Assembly (NCBI GenBank): GCA_015680685.1 | Contig: MNCI01003028.1 | Location: 62,753 to 126,752, forward strand | Source: Gnetum montanum | Taxonomy: Eukaryota; Streptophyta; Gnetopsida; Gnetales; Gnetaceae | Direction: 5' to 3' | DNA length: 64,000 bases | In this document: one piece after another, positions 63,772 through 64,000 of the stretch | How positions within the stretch are numbered: position 1 is the first letter of the stretch | Layout: each line of letters starts with the position of its first letter | The notes under the pieces: generated by a model | Databases searched by the model: none | Told to the model about the DNA's origin: nothing | Seen by the model: only the letters and a program-made list of their open reading frames with translations | Position numbers and translations under genes: made by a program

Positions 63772-64000
63772 TGATGAGACACTGTTCGCACAGGCCGCGA
63801 TATCATGTATGCGATATCGTAGCCGACGCGATATCGCATCCCCTACGATATTGCGTACACGATATCGCATCTTCCCCTACGATATCGCATATGTGATATC
63901 GTAGTTCGCCACCATATCTATAAATAAGACACGGCTCTCCCTTGTTCGGAATCCCAGTTTTAGAGTAGCGAAGCTCTGGCAGTTTGATCCCTCCAGAGTT
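63772..64000 (+). repeat. Athila-like LTR sequence F, second copy (runs off the window)
   Basis: It starts TGATGAGAC again, then GTTCGCACAGGCCGCGATATC, parallel to the first copy. It contains more GATATC-type palindromes (GCGATATCG, GCGATATCGCA, CGATATCGCA), with TATAAATA at 63919 and the same CTCTGGCAGTTTGATC-like word as the first copy. This may be a nested insertion or a tandem LTR; the window ends before that can be decided. Confidence 0.7.

Noticed and set aside
1-64000. tRNA, rRNA or intact host genes
   Set aside because: I looked for cloverleaf-like blocks, rRNA signatures and long conserved frames on both strands and found none that hold up by eye. A tRNAscan or Infernal run would be decisive.

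Overview
The window looks like a piece of a very large, repeat-dominated seed-plant nuclear genome. It is AT-rich, and nearly every recognisable coding stretch is a decayed LTR retrotransposon of a plant lineage (Ty3/Gypsy Tat, Athila and chromovirus types, and Ty1/Copia). I see no intact host gene, no rRNA or tRNA gene and no bacterial-type operon. The depth of nesting and the age of the copies fit a gymnosperm or another giant plant genome, but nothing in the sequence fixes the species.

Layout. 1-2048: unassigned AT-rich DNA. 2049-11417: element A, minus strand, a Tat-related element with two ~1.8 kb LTRs, gag and protease but no reverse transcriptase, RNase H or integrase. 11418-15356: unassigned DNA with two oppositely oriented chromovirus pol fragments. 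15357-46904: element B, minus strand, a giant Tat/Ogre-like element (about 19 kb without its insert) with gag, protease, a ~9 kb spacer holding the remains of a plus-strand intron-containing gene, then reverse transcriptase and integrase. 19712-32139: element C, plus strand, a complete but dead Tat-like element inserted into the reverse transcriptase of B, with a 5-bp target duplication and an unusual domain order (protease, plant-type second RNase H, reverse transcriptase, RNase H, integrase). 47340-47871: plus-strand Copia fragment, cut by element D. 47872-63478: element D, minus-strand Copia. 51932-61898: element E, plus-strand Athila-like element inserted in D between the gag zinc knuckle and the protease, with a perfect TTTAG duplication. 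From 63479: Athila-like LTR sequence (F) inserted in the 5' LTR of D, rich in CpG and in GATATC palindromes.

The nesting gives a relative history: B before C; the plus-strand Copia fragment before D, and D before E and F. Most stop codons inside the old reading frames look like CAA/CAG to TAA/TAG, CGA to TGA or TGG to TAG/TGA changes, as expected from deamination of methylated cytosine. The most interesting points are the antisense spliced gene inside element B, the displaced second RNase H in element C, the pol-less element A, a ~22-bp motif scattered through A, and the palindromic arrays in several LTRs.
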